Of a DNA stretch of 64,000 nt, positions 1 to 6,872 are shown in pieces; positions within the stretch are counted from its first letter, which is position 1, and every line of letters starts with the position of its first letter. A model generated the notes under the pieces. It searched no databases. It saw only the letters and a program-made list of their open reading frames with translations, and had not been told where the DNA came from. Location of the stretch: NCBI RefSeq assembly GCF_904846285.1, contig NZ_CAJHAD010000014.1, forward strand, positions 1 through 64,000. The letters are read 5' to 3'. Position numbers and translations under genes: made by a program. Origin of the DNA: Psychrobacter immobilis. GTDB lineage: Bacteria; Pseudomonadota; Gammaproteobacteria; Pseudomonadales; Moraxellaceae.

Positions 1-27
1 CTCAGGAGTGTAGGTTTGTTTTTTCAT
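1..27 (-). CDS. IS3-family transposase OrfA, first nine codons only
   Basis: The frame starts at base 27 on the minus strand and reads MKKQTYTPE before leaving the window. A start of this kind (basic, then a short Tyr/Thr/Pro/Glu run) is typical of the IS3/IS911 OrfA proteins, whose N-terminus is a helix-turn-helix that binds the element ends. It lies 50 bases inside the inverted repeat, the usual place for orfA. Only the beginning is visible, so intactness cannot be judged. Confidence 0.6.
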
Positions 28-77
28 TGTCGTATTCTCTCAGAATGTTGAGTCTCCGACAATCCCGGGGCGGTTCA
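1..77 (-). mobile_element. End of an IS3-family insertion sequence (truncated by window edge)
   Basis: Read on the minus strand, the sequence starts at base 77 with TGAACCGCCCCGGG, which I recognise as the terminal inverted repeat style of IS3-family (IS51-like) elements. About 50 bases further in comes a purine-rich site (CTGAGAGAA) and then an ATG. The rest of the element lies outside the window, so neither the other terminus nor a target duplication can be checked. The family call rests on the terminus plus the first residues of the reading frame. Confidence 0.72.
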
Positions 78-242
78 ACTTTATATATTTTTTGATTATA
101 GATATAGCAACGAATCTTATCAACTTTAGTTTTGTGCCAACTATTATAAAAATAGATTATAACGATTAAAAATTTAAGTATGTTTAAAGAGTAAGTCTTA
201 TCATCAAAACCGCTAATAAAAGTAAGTCCTACCCTTTACCTT

Positions 243-270
243 TTGTCAGACTTTAAGTCTATTATATAAA
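243..270 (+). promoter_or_regulatory. Candidate sigma-70 promoter
   Basis: TTGTCA at 243-248 and TATAAA at 265-270 are separated by 16 bases. A second TATAAT lies at 278-283 without a good -35 partner. Transcription would start near 277-290 and run into the terminator at 409-441, before the TPR gene at 519. It is therefore the promoter of a leader or of a short RNA. Confidence 0.4.
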
Positions 271-277
271 TTTAAGC

Positions 278-441
278 TATAATAATATTCCCAAAAAAAG
301 CGCTGGTCCGTCCTGAGTTATTGGTCGAGATTACCGTTATCGCTGCTGAATAAGTACTTGCATTTAATTAGCTATAGTAGGTGCTTAGGTTGATAGCGAG
401 ATAGAGTAAAAGGGTGTGATGTGATATCACGCCCTTTTCTA
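278..441 (+). ncRNA. Possible small RNA or attenuated leader
   Basis: A promoter-like pair at 243-270 and a strong intrinsic terminator at 409-441 bracket about 150-165 bases with no convincing reading frame or ribosome binding site. A short internal pairing is possible between TAAGTAC near 351 and GTGCTTA near 381. I do not recognise the sequence as 6S, SRP, tmRNA or RNase P RNA. It may be an independent small RNA, or a leader that limits transcription into the TPR gene. Only expression data would decide. Confidence 0.3.
409..441 (+). terminator. Intrinsic terminator upstream of the TPR gene
   Basis: AAAGGGTGTGAT (409-420) pairs with ATCACGCCCTTT (426-437), with one G-T wobble and a five-base loop, followed by a short T run. 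No plus-strand gene ends just before it, so it ends a leader or small RNA. Confidence 0.6.
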
Positions 442-518
442 TGAGCTATTTATACAAATTAGTCTATAATCAACACCATCTAACATATTTGACGCGCAAC
501 CAAACAGGGTCACCCATT

Positions 519-941
519 ATGATTAATACCAAAATATATAAATCCATATATGTTTTAGCAGAAAAACTGCTAGAAGCGGACAGTAAAAATGATCAAAAAA
601 CCTTTGATGCGCTATATGCGCAGTTAAAAGATCTTTGCATCGAAAATGAAAAAAGCGATAAAGACCATCCTGAACAGTGGGAGACACTGGCTGACTTTAC
701 CGAGGATTTGGATGAAGCGCTTATTATCTATCAAAGGGCGTTAGATAAAGCCACGGCGATTAATTCAAAAGACCATTTGTCATCGATTGCTTTTTCTATG
801 GCTGAGCTGCAAATCGAATTGGGTCAAACCGATGCTGCCATCAAAAACCTAGAGAATGCTAAAATCAGCGCTAATAAAATCGAAGACAGAGAGTTTAAAG
901 TCGAGATAAATGAGTTGCTAGCAAAACTCTTGGCAGAGTAA
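519..941 (+). CDS. Small tetratricopeptide-like repeat protein
   Basis: A 140-residue soluble, acidic protein with no signal peptide. Two helix-pair units with TPR spacing are visible at about residues 53-83 (an A-E-A-Y-RAL-type pattern) and 88-119 (AFSMAELQIELGQTDAAI region). TPR repeats usually bind partner proteins; no partner is evident here. I prefer the ATG at 519 to the in-frame ATG at 441. The latter sits inside the 3' arm of the terminator at 409-441 and would add a 26-residue tail of unrelated composition. Neither start has a strong ribosome binding site. The function is unknown. Confidence 0.7.
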   Translation: MINTKIYKSIYVLAEKLLEADSKNDQKTFDALYAQLKDLCIENEKSDKDHPEQWETLADFTEDLDEALIIYQRALDKATAINSKDHLSSIAFSMAELQIELGQTDAAIKNLENAKISANKIEDREFKVEINELLAKLLAE

Positions 942-1028
942 ATTTAAGCTGTGGTTGTGAGTGAATAGCTAAGCATTATTTGAATTCATAACCGCTACTT
1001 TAAAGTAAAAGATCGCTCAAAGAATGGT

Positions 1029-1062
1029 AAAACCCACGCTCTAATATGTGGGTTTTGTTTTA
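1029..1062 (+). terminator. Intrinsic terminator after the TPR gene
   Basis: AAAACCCAC (1029-1037) pairs perfectly with GTGGGTTTT (1048-1056), followed by GTTTTAT. It lies 90 bases after the TPR gene and just ahead of cobT, separating the two units. Confidence 0.75.
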
Positions 1063-1079
1063 TCTGTATAAAAATTAGG

Positions 1080-2141
1080 ATGATTTCCTTGAAGACATTG
1101 AACACTTTTATAGCGCCTACGATTATAAATATAGAAAATCATGAGCTGCATCAGCAGTTACAGCAAATCATCGACCAAAAGACCAAGCCGCTTGGCGCAC
1201 TTGGACGCTTAGAGAACCTTGCTGTGCAGTTGGGTATGATTCAAGGTACAACCACACCGCATATTAATCAGCCTCAAATTCGAGTATTTGCTGCCGACCA
1301 TGGTCTAACCAAGCATGGTACATCCGCGTTCCCAAGTGCAGTTACTGCGCAAATGGTTTACAACTTCTTGCAAGGCGGCGCTGCCATTAATGTCTTAGCG
1401 CGTCAGCATAATATTGAACTAAAGGTGGTCGATGCTGGTATCGATGCTGACTTTGCACCCAATGCTCAATTGCTCAATTATAAAGTCCGTCACGGTAGCC
1501 GTGATGCGTTAACTGAGCCTGCGATGAGCGCAGCAGAATGCTTAGCTGCCTTAGAGAGCGGCATGAAAGTTGTCGAAAACTCAGAGGGTAATTTGCTTAT
1601 CGTCGGTGAAATGGGTATTGGTAATACGTCTGCTGCCAGTTTATTGCTGGCAAGGTTGGGCGATATACCGATTAATGATTGCATCGGTCGCGGCACCGGT
1701 CTTGATGACTCAGGTTTACGACACAAAGCAAGTATTTTAACGCAAGTGTTGGCGCGCCACCGTGAAGCAAAAGCGCCGTTCGATGTACTTGCAGCATTAG
1801 GCGGGCTTGAGATTGCTATGATGGCAGGTGCACTGATTCAAGCTGCTAGTGAGCGGCGTATTCTCCTAATCGATGGCTTTATTGCCAGTAGCGCGTTGTT
1901 GGCTGCTGAGCGTCTAGCGCCCGGTGTTGCTCAATATGCTATCTTTGCCCATCACTCGGTTGAACCAGGGCATGGGCATTTATTAAAGCTTCTTAATGCT
2001 GAGCCATTACTTAATATGGGTATGCGCCTAGGCGAGGGCAGCGGTGCAGTACTGGCGTATCCATTGCTTCAATCGGCTTGTGCCATTATAAATGAGATGG
2101 CAAGTTTTAATGATGCAGGTATTAGTGGACAAAATAGCTAA
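1080..2141 (+). CDS. cobT: Nicotinate-nucleotide--dimethylbenzimidazole phosphoribosyltransferase
   Basis: CobT moves the phosphoribosyl group of nicotinate mononucleotide onto 5,6-dimethylbenzimidazole, making alpha-ribazole phosphate, the lower-ligand precursor of cobalamin. The family hallmarks are present: KTKPLGALGRLE (34-45), ADHGLTKHG (about 71-79), GEMGIGNTS (about 176), and a C-terminal HHSVEPGHGH followed by GEGSGA (about 319-323) that holds the catalytic glutamate. The length of 353 residues is normal. It is the first of three genes in a cob cluster and overlaps cobS by one base. The start at 1080 is plausible, but a TTG nine bases later is preceded by AGGATG and could also serve. 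Confidence 0.95.
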   Translation: MISLKTLNTFIAPTIINIENHELHQQLQQIIDQKTKPLGALGRLENLAVQLGMIQGTTTPHINQPQIRVFAADHGLTKHGTSAFPSAVTAQMVYNFLQGGAAINVLARQHNIELKVVDAGIDADFAPNAQLLNYKVRHGSRDALTEPAMSAAECLAALESGMKVVENSEGNLLIVGEMGIGNTSAASLLLARLGDIPINDCIGRGTGLDDSGLRHKASILTQVLARHREAKAPFDVLAALGGLEIAMMAGALIQAASERRILLIDGFIASSALLAAERLAPGVAQYAIFAHHSVEPGHGHLLKLLNAEPLLNMGMRLGEGSGAVLAYPLLQSACAIINEMASFNDAGISGQNS

Positions 2142-3034
2142 TGTCAGGATTATCAAAACAGCCATCAAAACAGCCATTAAATCAACTAGAGCCGCCACAG
2201 CAATCATTGTCTAAACTAAGCGTTGGTCAATTTATAAAGCATGAATGGCGTCTATTATTGGTGGCGGTGCAGTTTTTGACGCGCTTGCCCGTACCGCAAT
2301 TTGTCAATTATGATCCGCAGTGGTTGCACCAGAGTAGCCGTCATTTTCCTGGGGTAGGTTTATTGGTTGGACTGCTCTGCGCTGGCGTATTTTGGCTAGG
2401 CAGTATCTTATTTACGCCCTTGGTCGCGGCAGTGATTAGTACTGCTTTTGGGATTAAGCTCACTGGCGCTTTTCATGAAGATGGACTTGCCGATAGTTGC
2501 GATGGTTTAGGCGGTGGTCTGACTCGCGAGCGTACTTTAACCATTATGAAAGACTCACGTTTAGGAACTTATGGTGTACTAGGGTTGGTATGCGCGTTAC
2601 TTATCAAAATCAGTTTACTGACTGCCATGCCACTATCGGTGGCTATTGTGGCGCTGATTATTGGTCATACCGCCTCACGCTTATTATGTATTAGCTTACT
2701 GGCGCTATTGCCTTATGGCGGTGAGATTGAACATGCTAAAGCTAAGCCGATGGCGCAGCAGCTGACGCTATTCCAAGGGCTATTGAGTAGTGGATGGTTC
2801 CTATTGGCTGGCGTACTCGTCCTGCTCCTGTTTCCTGCTACCGTGCAGCAGATTGGTATTTTGCAATGGCTATTGGCTTTATTGCTAGGTATAGTTGCAA
2901 CGGACTATATGCGGCGCTTATTACGCAGACGTTTAGAGGGTTATACGGGTGATGGATTAGGTGCCACGCAGCAGCTGAGTGAGATTGCCATTTATATCGG
3001 ACTTGCTGCCTCTATATCTATACCGTTTATCTGA
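2141..3034 (+). CDS. cobS: Adenosylcobinamide-GDP ribazoletransferase (cobalamin synthase)
   Basis: CobS is a multi-pass inner-membrane enzyme that joins adenosylcobinamide-GDP to alpha-ribazole (or its phosphate), completing the nucleotide loop. The 297-residue protein has the Asp-rich HEDGLADSCDGLGGG motif near residue 112, which binds Mg2+, followed by the conserved KDSRLGTYG segment and several hydrophobic spans. About 30 polar N-terminal residues rich in Gln, Pro and Ser precede the conserved part. The start codon overlaps the cobT stop (TAATG), so translational coupling is likely. Confidence 0.95.
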   Translation: MSGLSKQPSKQPLNQLEPPQQSLSKLSVGQFIKHEWRLLLVAVQFLTRLPVPQFVNYDPQWLHQSSRHFPGVGLLVGLLCAGVFWLGSILFTPLVAAVISTAFGIKLTGAFHEDGLADSCDGLGGGLTRERTLTIMKDSRLGTYGVLGLVCALLIKISLLTAMPLSVAIVALIIGHTASRLLCISLLALLPYGGEIEHAKAKPMAQQLTLFQGLLSSGWFLLAGVLVLLLFPATVQQIGILQWLLALLLGIVATDYMRRLLRRRLEGYTGDGLGATQQLSEIAIYIGLAASISIPFI

Positions 3035-3071
3035 TATAAAAGTGATGGTCAAAACAGGATAGTAACAGCAA

Positions 3072-3626
3072 ATGATTTTTCATATTTGGCGGCATCCAAA
3101 GCCTATTGCAGCTAATGGGTTTTGCATTGGACAAACGGATATCAGTGTCGATAAACGCAAACTTAAACGTCTTGCTAATAAAATACAGCGCTTTGTGCGT
3201 CTGCATCAATTACCAAAATTCATTTGGGTCAGCCCGTTACAGCGCTCCTTAAAAGTGGGGCAGATACTGGCGCAGCAAGGCTTTCAATATCATGTCGCCC
3301 CTGAGCTTGCAGAGATTGATTTTGGTAACTGGGATGGTCAGCCTTGGGCACAAATACAAAAACAAGAGATTGATGATTGGTGCGATAATTTTTCTGATTT
3401 TGCACCTAAGCACGGCGAAAGTTTACAGCAATTATTTGAGCGTGTAGAAAGTTGGATAAATGAGATTGTTAGACAAAATAGCAGTCATAGACCAATATTG
3501 GTCGTCGGTCATGCAGGTTGGATAAATGCTGCTAGTATGATAGTTGCTGGACAAGAAGTGCCGAAGAAAGCCGTTGAATGGCCACGACCCGTAAATTATT
3601 TAGAGCATTCTCAACTAGATTTTTAA
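3072..3626 (+). CDS. cobC: Histidine phosphatase, probable alpha-ribazole phosphatase
   Basis: This 184-residue protein of the phosphoglycerate-mutase-like histidine phosphatase superfamily probably removes the phosphate from alpha-ribazole-5'-phosphate. The catalytic His8 sits in a WRHPKP motif; most relatives have RHG, so the proline is a variation. SPLQRSLKVGQ and ELAEIDFGNWDGQ are the usual phosphate-pocket motifs, and His147 in VVGHAGW is the second active-site histidine. It follows cobS by 37 bases on the same strand, which supports the cobC assignment over a generic phosphatase. Confidence 0.85.
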   Translation: MIFHIWRHPKPIAANGFCIGQTDISVDKRKLKRLANKIQRFVRLHQLPKFIWVSPLQRSLKVGQILAQQGFQYHVAPELAEIDFGNWDGQPWAQIQKQEIDDWCDNFSDFAPKHGESLQQLFERVESWINEIVRQNSSHRPILVVGHAGWINAASMIVAGQEVPKKAVEWPRPVNYLEHSQLDF

Positions 3627-3629
3627 CCA

Positions 3630-3662
3630 AAAAAAACTGACCATTTATAATGGCCAGTTTCT
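3630..3662. terminator. Terminator between cobC and the convergent small gene
   Basis: AAACTGACCAT (3634-3644) pairs with ATGGCCAGTTT (3650-3660), with one mismatch. On the minus strand the hairpin is followed by eight T residues, so it best serves the gene ending at 3732. On the plus strand it closes the cob cluster with a weaker tail. Confidence 0.65.
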
Positions 3663-3731
3663 TGGGTAATGCATTTTTCAATCTATTTTTCATAATTATA
3701 TATCTATCATCAATACATAAATAAAAACTGC

Positions 3732-3956
3732 CTAAGCAATCTTATCAAACCAAGCTTTATTATCTGCTGCACTCATAGAATCAAAGCTAACATAGATACC
3801 TTCGTCATCTAAAGTTGCGTACCAGTGATCATCGTTGCTACCAGTCAGTAGCTGAAAATATTTATTATTCACGATTCTACCAACGGTATATATCTTACCT
3901 TCTGAGTAAAAATCATTACCTTGGATACAGATTAATTTGTCATCAGTATTTATCAT
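3732..3956 (-). CDS. Small hypothetical protein (74 residues)
   Basis: A short, acidic, soluble protein with no signal peptide or membrane segment. It reads as alternating beta-type segments (LICIQGNDFYSEGKIYTVGRIV) and has an aromatic C-terminal half. Support for a real gene is a GGGA site eight bases before the ATG, a strong terminator just downstream and an isolated, convergent position. I do not recognise the family. Its small compact form resembles phage- or plasmid-derived accessory proteins, but nothing around it confirms transfer. Confidence 0.6.
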   Translation of the reverse strand: MINTDDKLICIQGNDFYSEGKIYTVGRIVNNKYFQLLTGSNDDHWYATLDDEGIYVSFDSMSAADNKAWFDKIA

Positions 3957-4161
3957 AGCGTCCCATTTTATCCGTAGTTATACATTTATATAGGTATAGG
4001 ATAGCAATTAAGACGTTGATATTAAAGGTGACTTTATAAGCAGTAGTTTATTATTAAGTATAGATTGTATGGATATTTTATTACCAATTATTGCTCTCAG
4101 ATATCATTATAAGTTTTTATTAAATAGTTTATCAGATTTAGCTTGGCGAGATTCAAAACAC

Positions 4162-4196
4162 AAAAAAGCCAGCAACATGACGTTACTGGCTTTTCT
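4162..4196 (-). terminator. Terminator of the rpsF-rpsR-rplI operon
   Basis: On the minus strand, AAAAGCCAGTAAC pairs with GTTGCTGGCTTTT with a single mismatch and ends in a T run. It lies about 20 bases after the rplI stop codon. Confidence 0.8.
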
Positions 4197-4214
4197 TTAG
4201 ACTCGTACTAAATA

Positions 4215-4724
4215 TTACTCTTCAGAGTAATCTTCGTTCTCGTCTTCAACTTCTTCTGCTGAATCTTGAGTGTCGCCATCTTCTGAAAGAATGGTTACTA
4301 AGATACTAGCAGTAACGTCGTGGTGTAGCTGAATATCAACATTATATTCGCCAACTTGACGTAAAGTGCCTTCAGGTAGCTTGATTTCAGCACGGTCAAC
4401 TTCTAGACCTGAGTTAGTCAATGCTTCAGCGATATCGCGAGTACCGATAGAGCCGAATAGCTTGCCTTCGTCACCTGATTTAGCGCGCATGATCACATTA
4501 ACGTCAGTTAATGCGTCAGCACGTTCTTGAGCAACAGCTACTTCTTTTGCTTCTTCAGCTTCAAGCTCAGCACGACGTGCTTCGAACTTTTCAATGTTAG
4601 CTGCAGTAGCAGGTAGTGCTTTACCCAAAGGGATAAGAAAGTTACGTCCGTAACCTGGTTTCACATCGACAGTTTCACCGAGTTTACCAAGGTTGACGAT
4701 ACGCTGTAACAAAATAATTTGCAT
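4215..4724 (-). CDS. rplI: 50S ribosomal protein bL9
   Basis: bL9 binds 23S rRNA near the L1 stalk. The N-terminal domain has the family signature ([20 protein letters not shown]), followed by the long connecting helix and the C-terminal rRNA-binding domain ([23 protein letters not shown]). At 169 residues it is about 20 longer than usual, because of an acidic C-terminal tail rich in Asp and Glu. AGGAATGA lies just before the ATG. It is the last gene of the operon. Confidence 0.97.
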   Translation of the reverse strand: MQIILLQRIVNLGKLGETVDVKPGYGRNFLIPLGKALPATAANIEKFEARRAELEAEEAKEVAVAQERADALTDVNVIMRAKSGDEGKLFGSIGTRDIAEALTNSGLEVDRAEIKLPEGTLRQVGEYNVDIQLHHDVTASILVTILSEDGDTQDSAEEVEDENEDYSEE

Positions 4725-4750
4725 GAGTCATTCCTAGTTAAAGTTAACGG

Positions 4751-4981
4751 TTAACCCTGATGGTTATCAGTGTATGGAAGTAGCGATAAATAACGAGCTT
4801 GCTTGATAGCAGTCGCTAGTTGACGCTGATACTTAGTAGATGTACCGGTAATGCGGCTTGGTACGATTTTACCATTATCACTGATGTACTGTTTTAGCAA
4901 TTCAACATCTTTATAATCGATGTGAGTGATGCCTTCAGCAGTGAAACGGCAGAATTTGCGACGGCGATAGAAACGTGCCAT
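4751..4981 (-). CDS. rpsR: 30S ribosomal protein bS18
   Basis: bS18 pairs with bS6 on the platform of the 30S subunit. The 76-residue sequence is a full-length match to the family: [17 protein letters not shown], then [13 protein letters not shown] and [24 protein letters not shown] helices. A strong AAGGAGA lies before the start codon. It follows rpsF by 16 bases; the priB gene found between these two in enterobacteria is absent. Confidence 0.98.
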   Translation of the reverse strand: MARFYRRRKFCRFTAEGITHIDYKDVELLKQYISDNGKIVPSRITGTSTKYQRQLATAIKQARYLSLLPYTDNHQG

Positions 4982-4997
4982 GAGTATTCTCCTTTAA

Positions 4998-5402
4998 TTA
5001 GTCTTCACTGTGGTCGTTGTCGTCACTGTCGTTTTCACGACTGTCAGGACGACGAGTAGTTGCTTTGCGTGCGCGTTTTTCATCGGCATTCTTGGCTAAC
5101 TGCGACTCTTCAGTGACAGCGTCGTCACGGCGCATAACTAGACTACGAATGATCGCGTCGTTATAACGGAATAATTCTTCAAGTTCAGCTAAAGTCTCGC
5201 CGTCAGTTTCGATGTTGAAAAGAACGTAATGAGCTTTGTGAATCTTGTTAATTGGGTAAGCCAGTTGACGACGACCCCAATCTTCTAGACGATGGATTGC
5301 ACCGCCGTTGTCTTGAACCAACTTGATATAGCGTTCAACCATGCCGACCACTTGGTCGCTTTGGTCTGGGTGTACAAGTAACACCAGTTCGTAATGTCGC
5401 AT
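4998..5402 (-). CDS. rpsF: 30S ribosomal protein bS6
   Basis: First gene of the operon. [18 protein letters not shown] at the N-terminus and [20 protein letters not shown] in the middle are diagnostic. The 134 residues include an extended C-terminal tail rich in Arg, Asp and Ser. Such tails receive glutamate residues from RimK in enterobacteria; this tail ends HSED, so modification here is uncertain. AAGGAG precedes the ATG. Expression probably starts at the promoter at 5531-5559, with a hairpin in the leader. Confidence 0.97.
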   Translation of the reverse strand: MRHYELVLLVHPDQSDQVVGMVERYIKLVQDNGGAIHRLEDWGRRQLAYPINKIHKAHYVLFNIETDGETLAELEELFRYNDAIIRSLVMRRDDAVTEESQLAKNADEKRARKATTRRPDSRENDSDDNDHSED

Positions 5403-5424
5403 TATGACTCCTTACGGATTAGTA

Positions 5425-5447
5425 GCTATTAACCCTATGTTAATAGC
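5425..5447 (-). promoter_or_regulatory. Hairpin in the rpsF leader
   Basis: GCTATTAA and TTAATAGC form a perfect eight-base stem with a seven-base loop, 23 bases upstream of the rpsF start. Leaders of rpsF operons in many bacteria carry an RNA element bound by the S6:S18 complex for feedback control. I cannot confirm the conserved CCG bulge in the right structural place, although CCG does occur between this stem and the ribosome binding site. Confidence 0.35.
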
Positions 5448-5530
5448 AAGGAGATTTATAAGGTAAGCCCAAATTTTATCGAATTTTACAGAAAAACAAT
5501 AGGGGATAAGCTTAGTTTATAAAGCGCCGT

Positions 5531-5559
5531 ATTATAACAGTAGTCAGTGCTTAACACAA
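5531..5559 (-). promoter_or_regulatory. Probable promoter of rpsF-rpsR-rplI
   Basis: On the minus strand, TTGTGT and TATAAT are spaced by 17 bases, followed at once by ACGGCGC. A perfect -10 with a GC-rich discriminator is typical of stringently controlled ribosomal promoters. The start point near 5524 gives a leader of about 120 bases. Confidence 0.6.
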
Positions 5560-5605
5560 AGGTTAATCACTGAGCGGCTGTCAATAAGTTATAAAAGTAG
5601 TAAAT

Positions 5606-5630
5606 GCTGCTTTATCAATAAAAAAGCAGC
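5606..5630 (-). terminator. Weak terminator-like hairpin after the GYF/RDD gene
   Basis: GCTGCTTT pairs with AAAGCAGC around a nine-base loop. It lies about 75 bases after the stop of the minus-strand gene at 5704. The U tract is poor, so it may be only a pausing or 3'-end stabilising hairpin. Confidence 0.4.
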
Positions 5631-5703
5631 GTCTAAACACCACTTTTTAATATAACTTTATGATATTTCTATCAATAATTTTTATAACAAGTTTATAAGC
5701 CTA

Positions 5704-6690
5704 TTATTTTACTTTTGGCTGTTTGACTAATTGACTACTATCCGCTTTTACCACTAAGGTTTTAGCAAGTTTGTCATGCCAACCGATATTTTCAGGGCTT
5801 TTTGATGCCATATAATAATGAACGGCAATCACCACAAAACCTAAAAAGCTGGTAAAAGAAAATAATAAGTTATAAATAATGAACAATAGCAACGTACGCA
5901 TGCCGATAAGCTTGGTAAAAGATGGCAAGCGATGGGTCGTTTGATCAACGACGCGAATACCAGTAATCAGCTTACCGAGTGATTGTCCACGCAAAGTGAT
6001 AAATACCAGCTGCAGCGCAAACAAACCAAATACCATCACTTGCGACACCATCAAGGTGGTGCTAGGAATACTTTCCATCAGTGTCATTGAGTACTGATAA
6101 GCGGCATCCATATTTTGGATGTTTTGGAATTTAGTGTAATCCACGTCCATCTTGGTCAGTGCCATGACGAGCGGAAAAATCGCTAATATATACAGTAAGC
6201 CATTTAGCGCAGTCGCTAAGACCCGCGACATGATAGGTGCAAGGACAACATCACCGATGACTTTATCTGTGTCTGATATCTTTTTAGCGGCGCCGGATTT
6301 ATTCAATGACACCTTATTATTTGGTGTGTATTGACGATTGGTCGTCATGTCCACTTTGCTGTTTTTAGTGTTTTCTGCTGGACGCTCAGGCTTGCCATAT
6401 AGGCGATCTAGCGATACCGATTTTTTGTCTTTATTAGAATCTGCGTCATTATCTTCTGGGAAGATAGTGACATTGTTAATAATAGAATCGTTAACCTCTT
6501 CCGTTGCTATAGGAGCAGGACGGTAGTAAGGCTGGTTGTTGGTTAAATTACCAACACGCTGCCACTGATCTAAGCCTTCATGCCATATCAAATCATCTAA
6601 TACGACTTCGCCAGAGGTCAGCATGATATTGAGCTGATCCAAAGTGTATGGACCGGCTTGTACGTTATTTCGAGCAAGGAAAATCTGCAT
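5704..6690 (-). CDS. GYF-domain and RDD-family inner-membrane protein
   Basis: The first 50 residues form a GYF_2-type domain (AGPYTLDQLNIMLTSGEV, then DDLIWHEGLDQWQRVGNL), a fold that binds short peptides. A polar linker of about 100 residues follows. From about residue 155 come membrane segments of the RDD family, with Arg at ARV-type and GQSLGKLITGIRVVD positions. RDD proteins are poorly characterised; some are linked to Na+ or Li+ export, others to membrane quality control. The combination suggests a membrane protein whose cytosolic head recruits a partner. It stands alone between ppsA and the ribosomal operon. Confidence 0.85.
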   Translation of the reverse strand: MQIFLARNNVQAGPYTLDQLNIMLTSGEVVLDDLIWHEGLDQWQRVGNLTNNQPYYRPAPIATEEVNDSIINNVTIFPEDNDADSNKDKKSVSLDRLYGKPERPAENTKNSKVDMTTNRQYTPNNKVSLNKSGAAKKISDTDKVIGDVVLAPIMSRVLATALNGLLYILAIFPLVMALTKMDVDYTKFQNIQNMDAAYQYSMTLMESIPSTTLMVSQVMVFGLFALQLVFITLRGQSLGKLITGIRVVDQTTHRLPSFTKLIGMRTLLLFIIYNLLFSFTSFLGFVVIAVHYYMASKSPENIGWHDKLAKTLVVKADSSQLVKQPKVK

Positions 6691-6783
6691 AATTGCCTAC
6701 ATAGTTAGTCATATCTTAAGTCACTGTTTTTAAAAAGCTATCTTTAAAAAACGGCTTTTAAGTCACTTTTGGTAATACATTAT

Positions 6784-6820
6784 ATTAGGGTCTATTTGAA
6801 AAAATCAAATAGACCCTAAT
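6784..6820 (-). terminator. Perfect 16-bp hairpin after ppsA
   Basis: ATTAGGGTCTATTTGA (6784-6799) and its exact complement (6805-6820) flank a five-base A/T loop about 50 bases after the ppsA stop. No long U tract follows, so it may act mainly as a 3'-end stabiliser or as a Rho-assisted terminator. Confidence 0.6.
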
Positions 6821-6872
6821 GACTGTATTTTACATGACGATGTGAGTTAACGCTGTGACTGAACGTTACGGC

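Noticed and set aside
942..1080. Possible cobalamin riboswitch before cobT
   Set aside because: The region is too short and holds a terminator and AT-rich sequence. No B12-box or long leader structure was seen.
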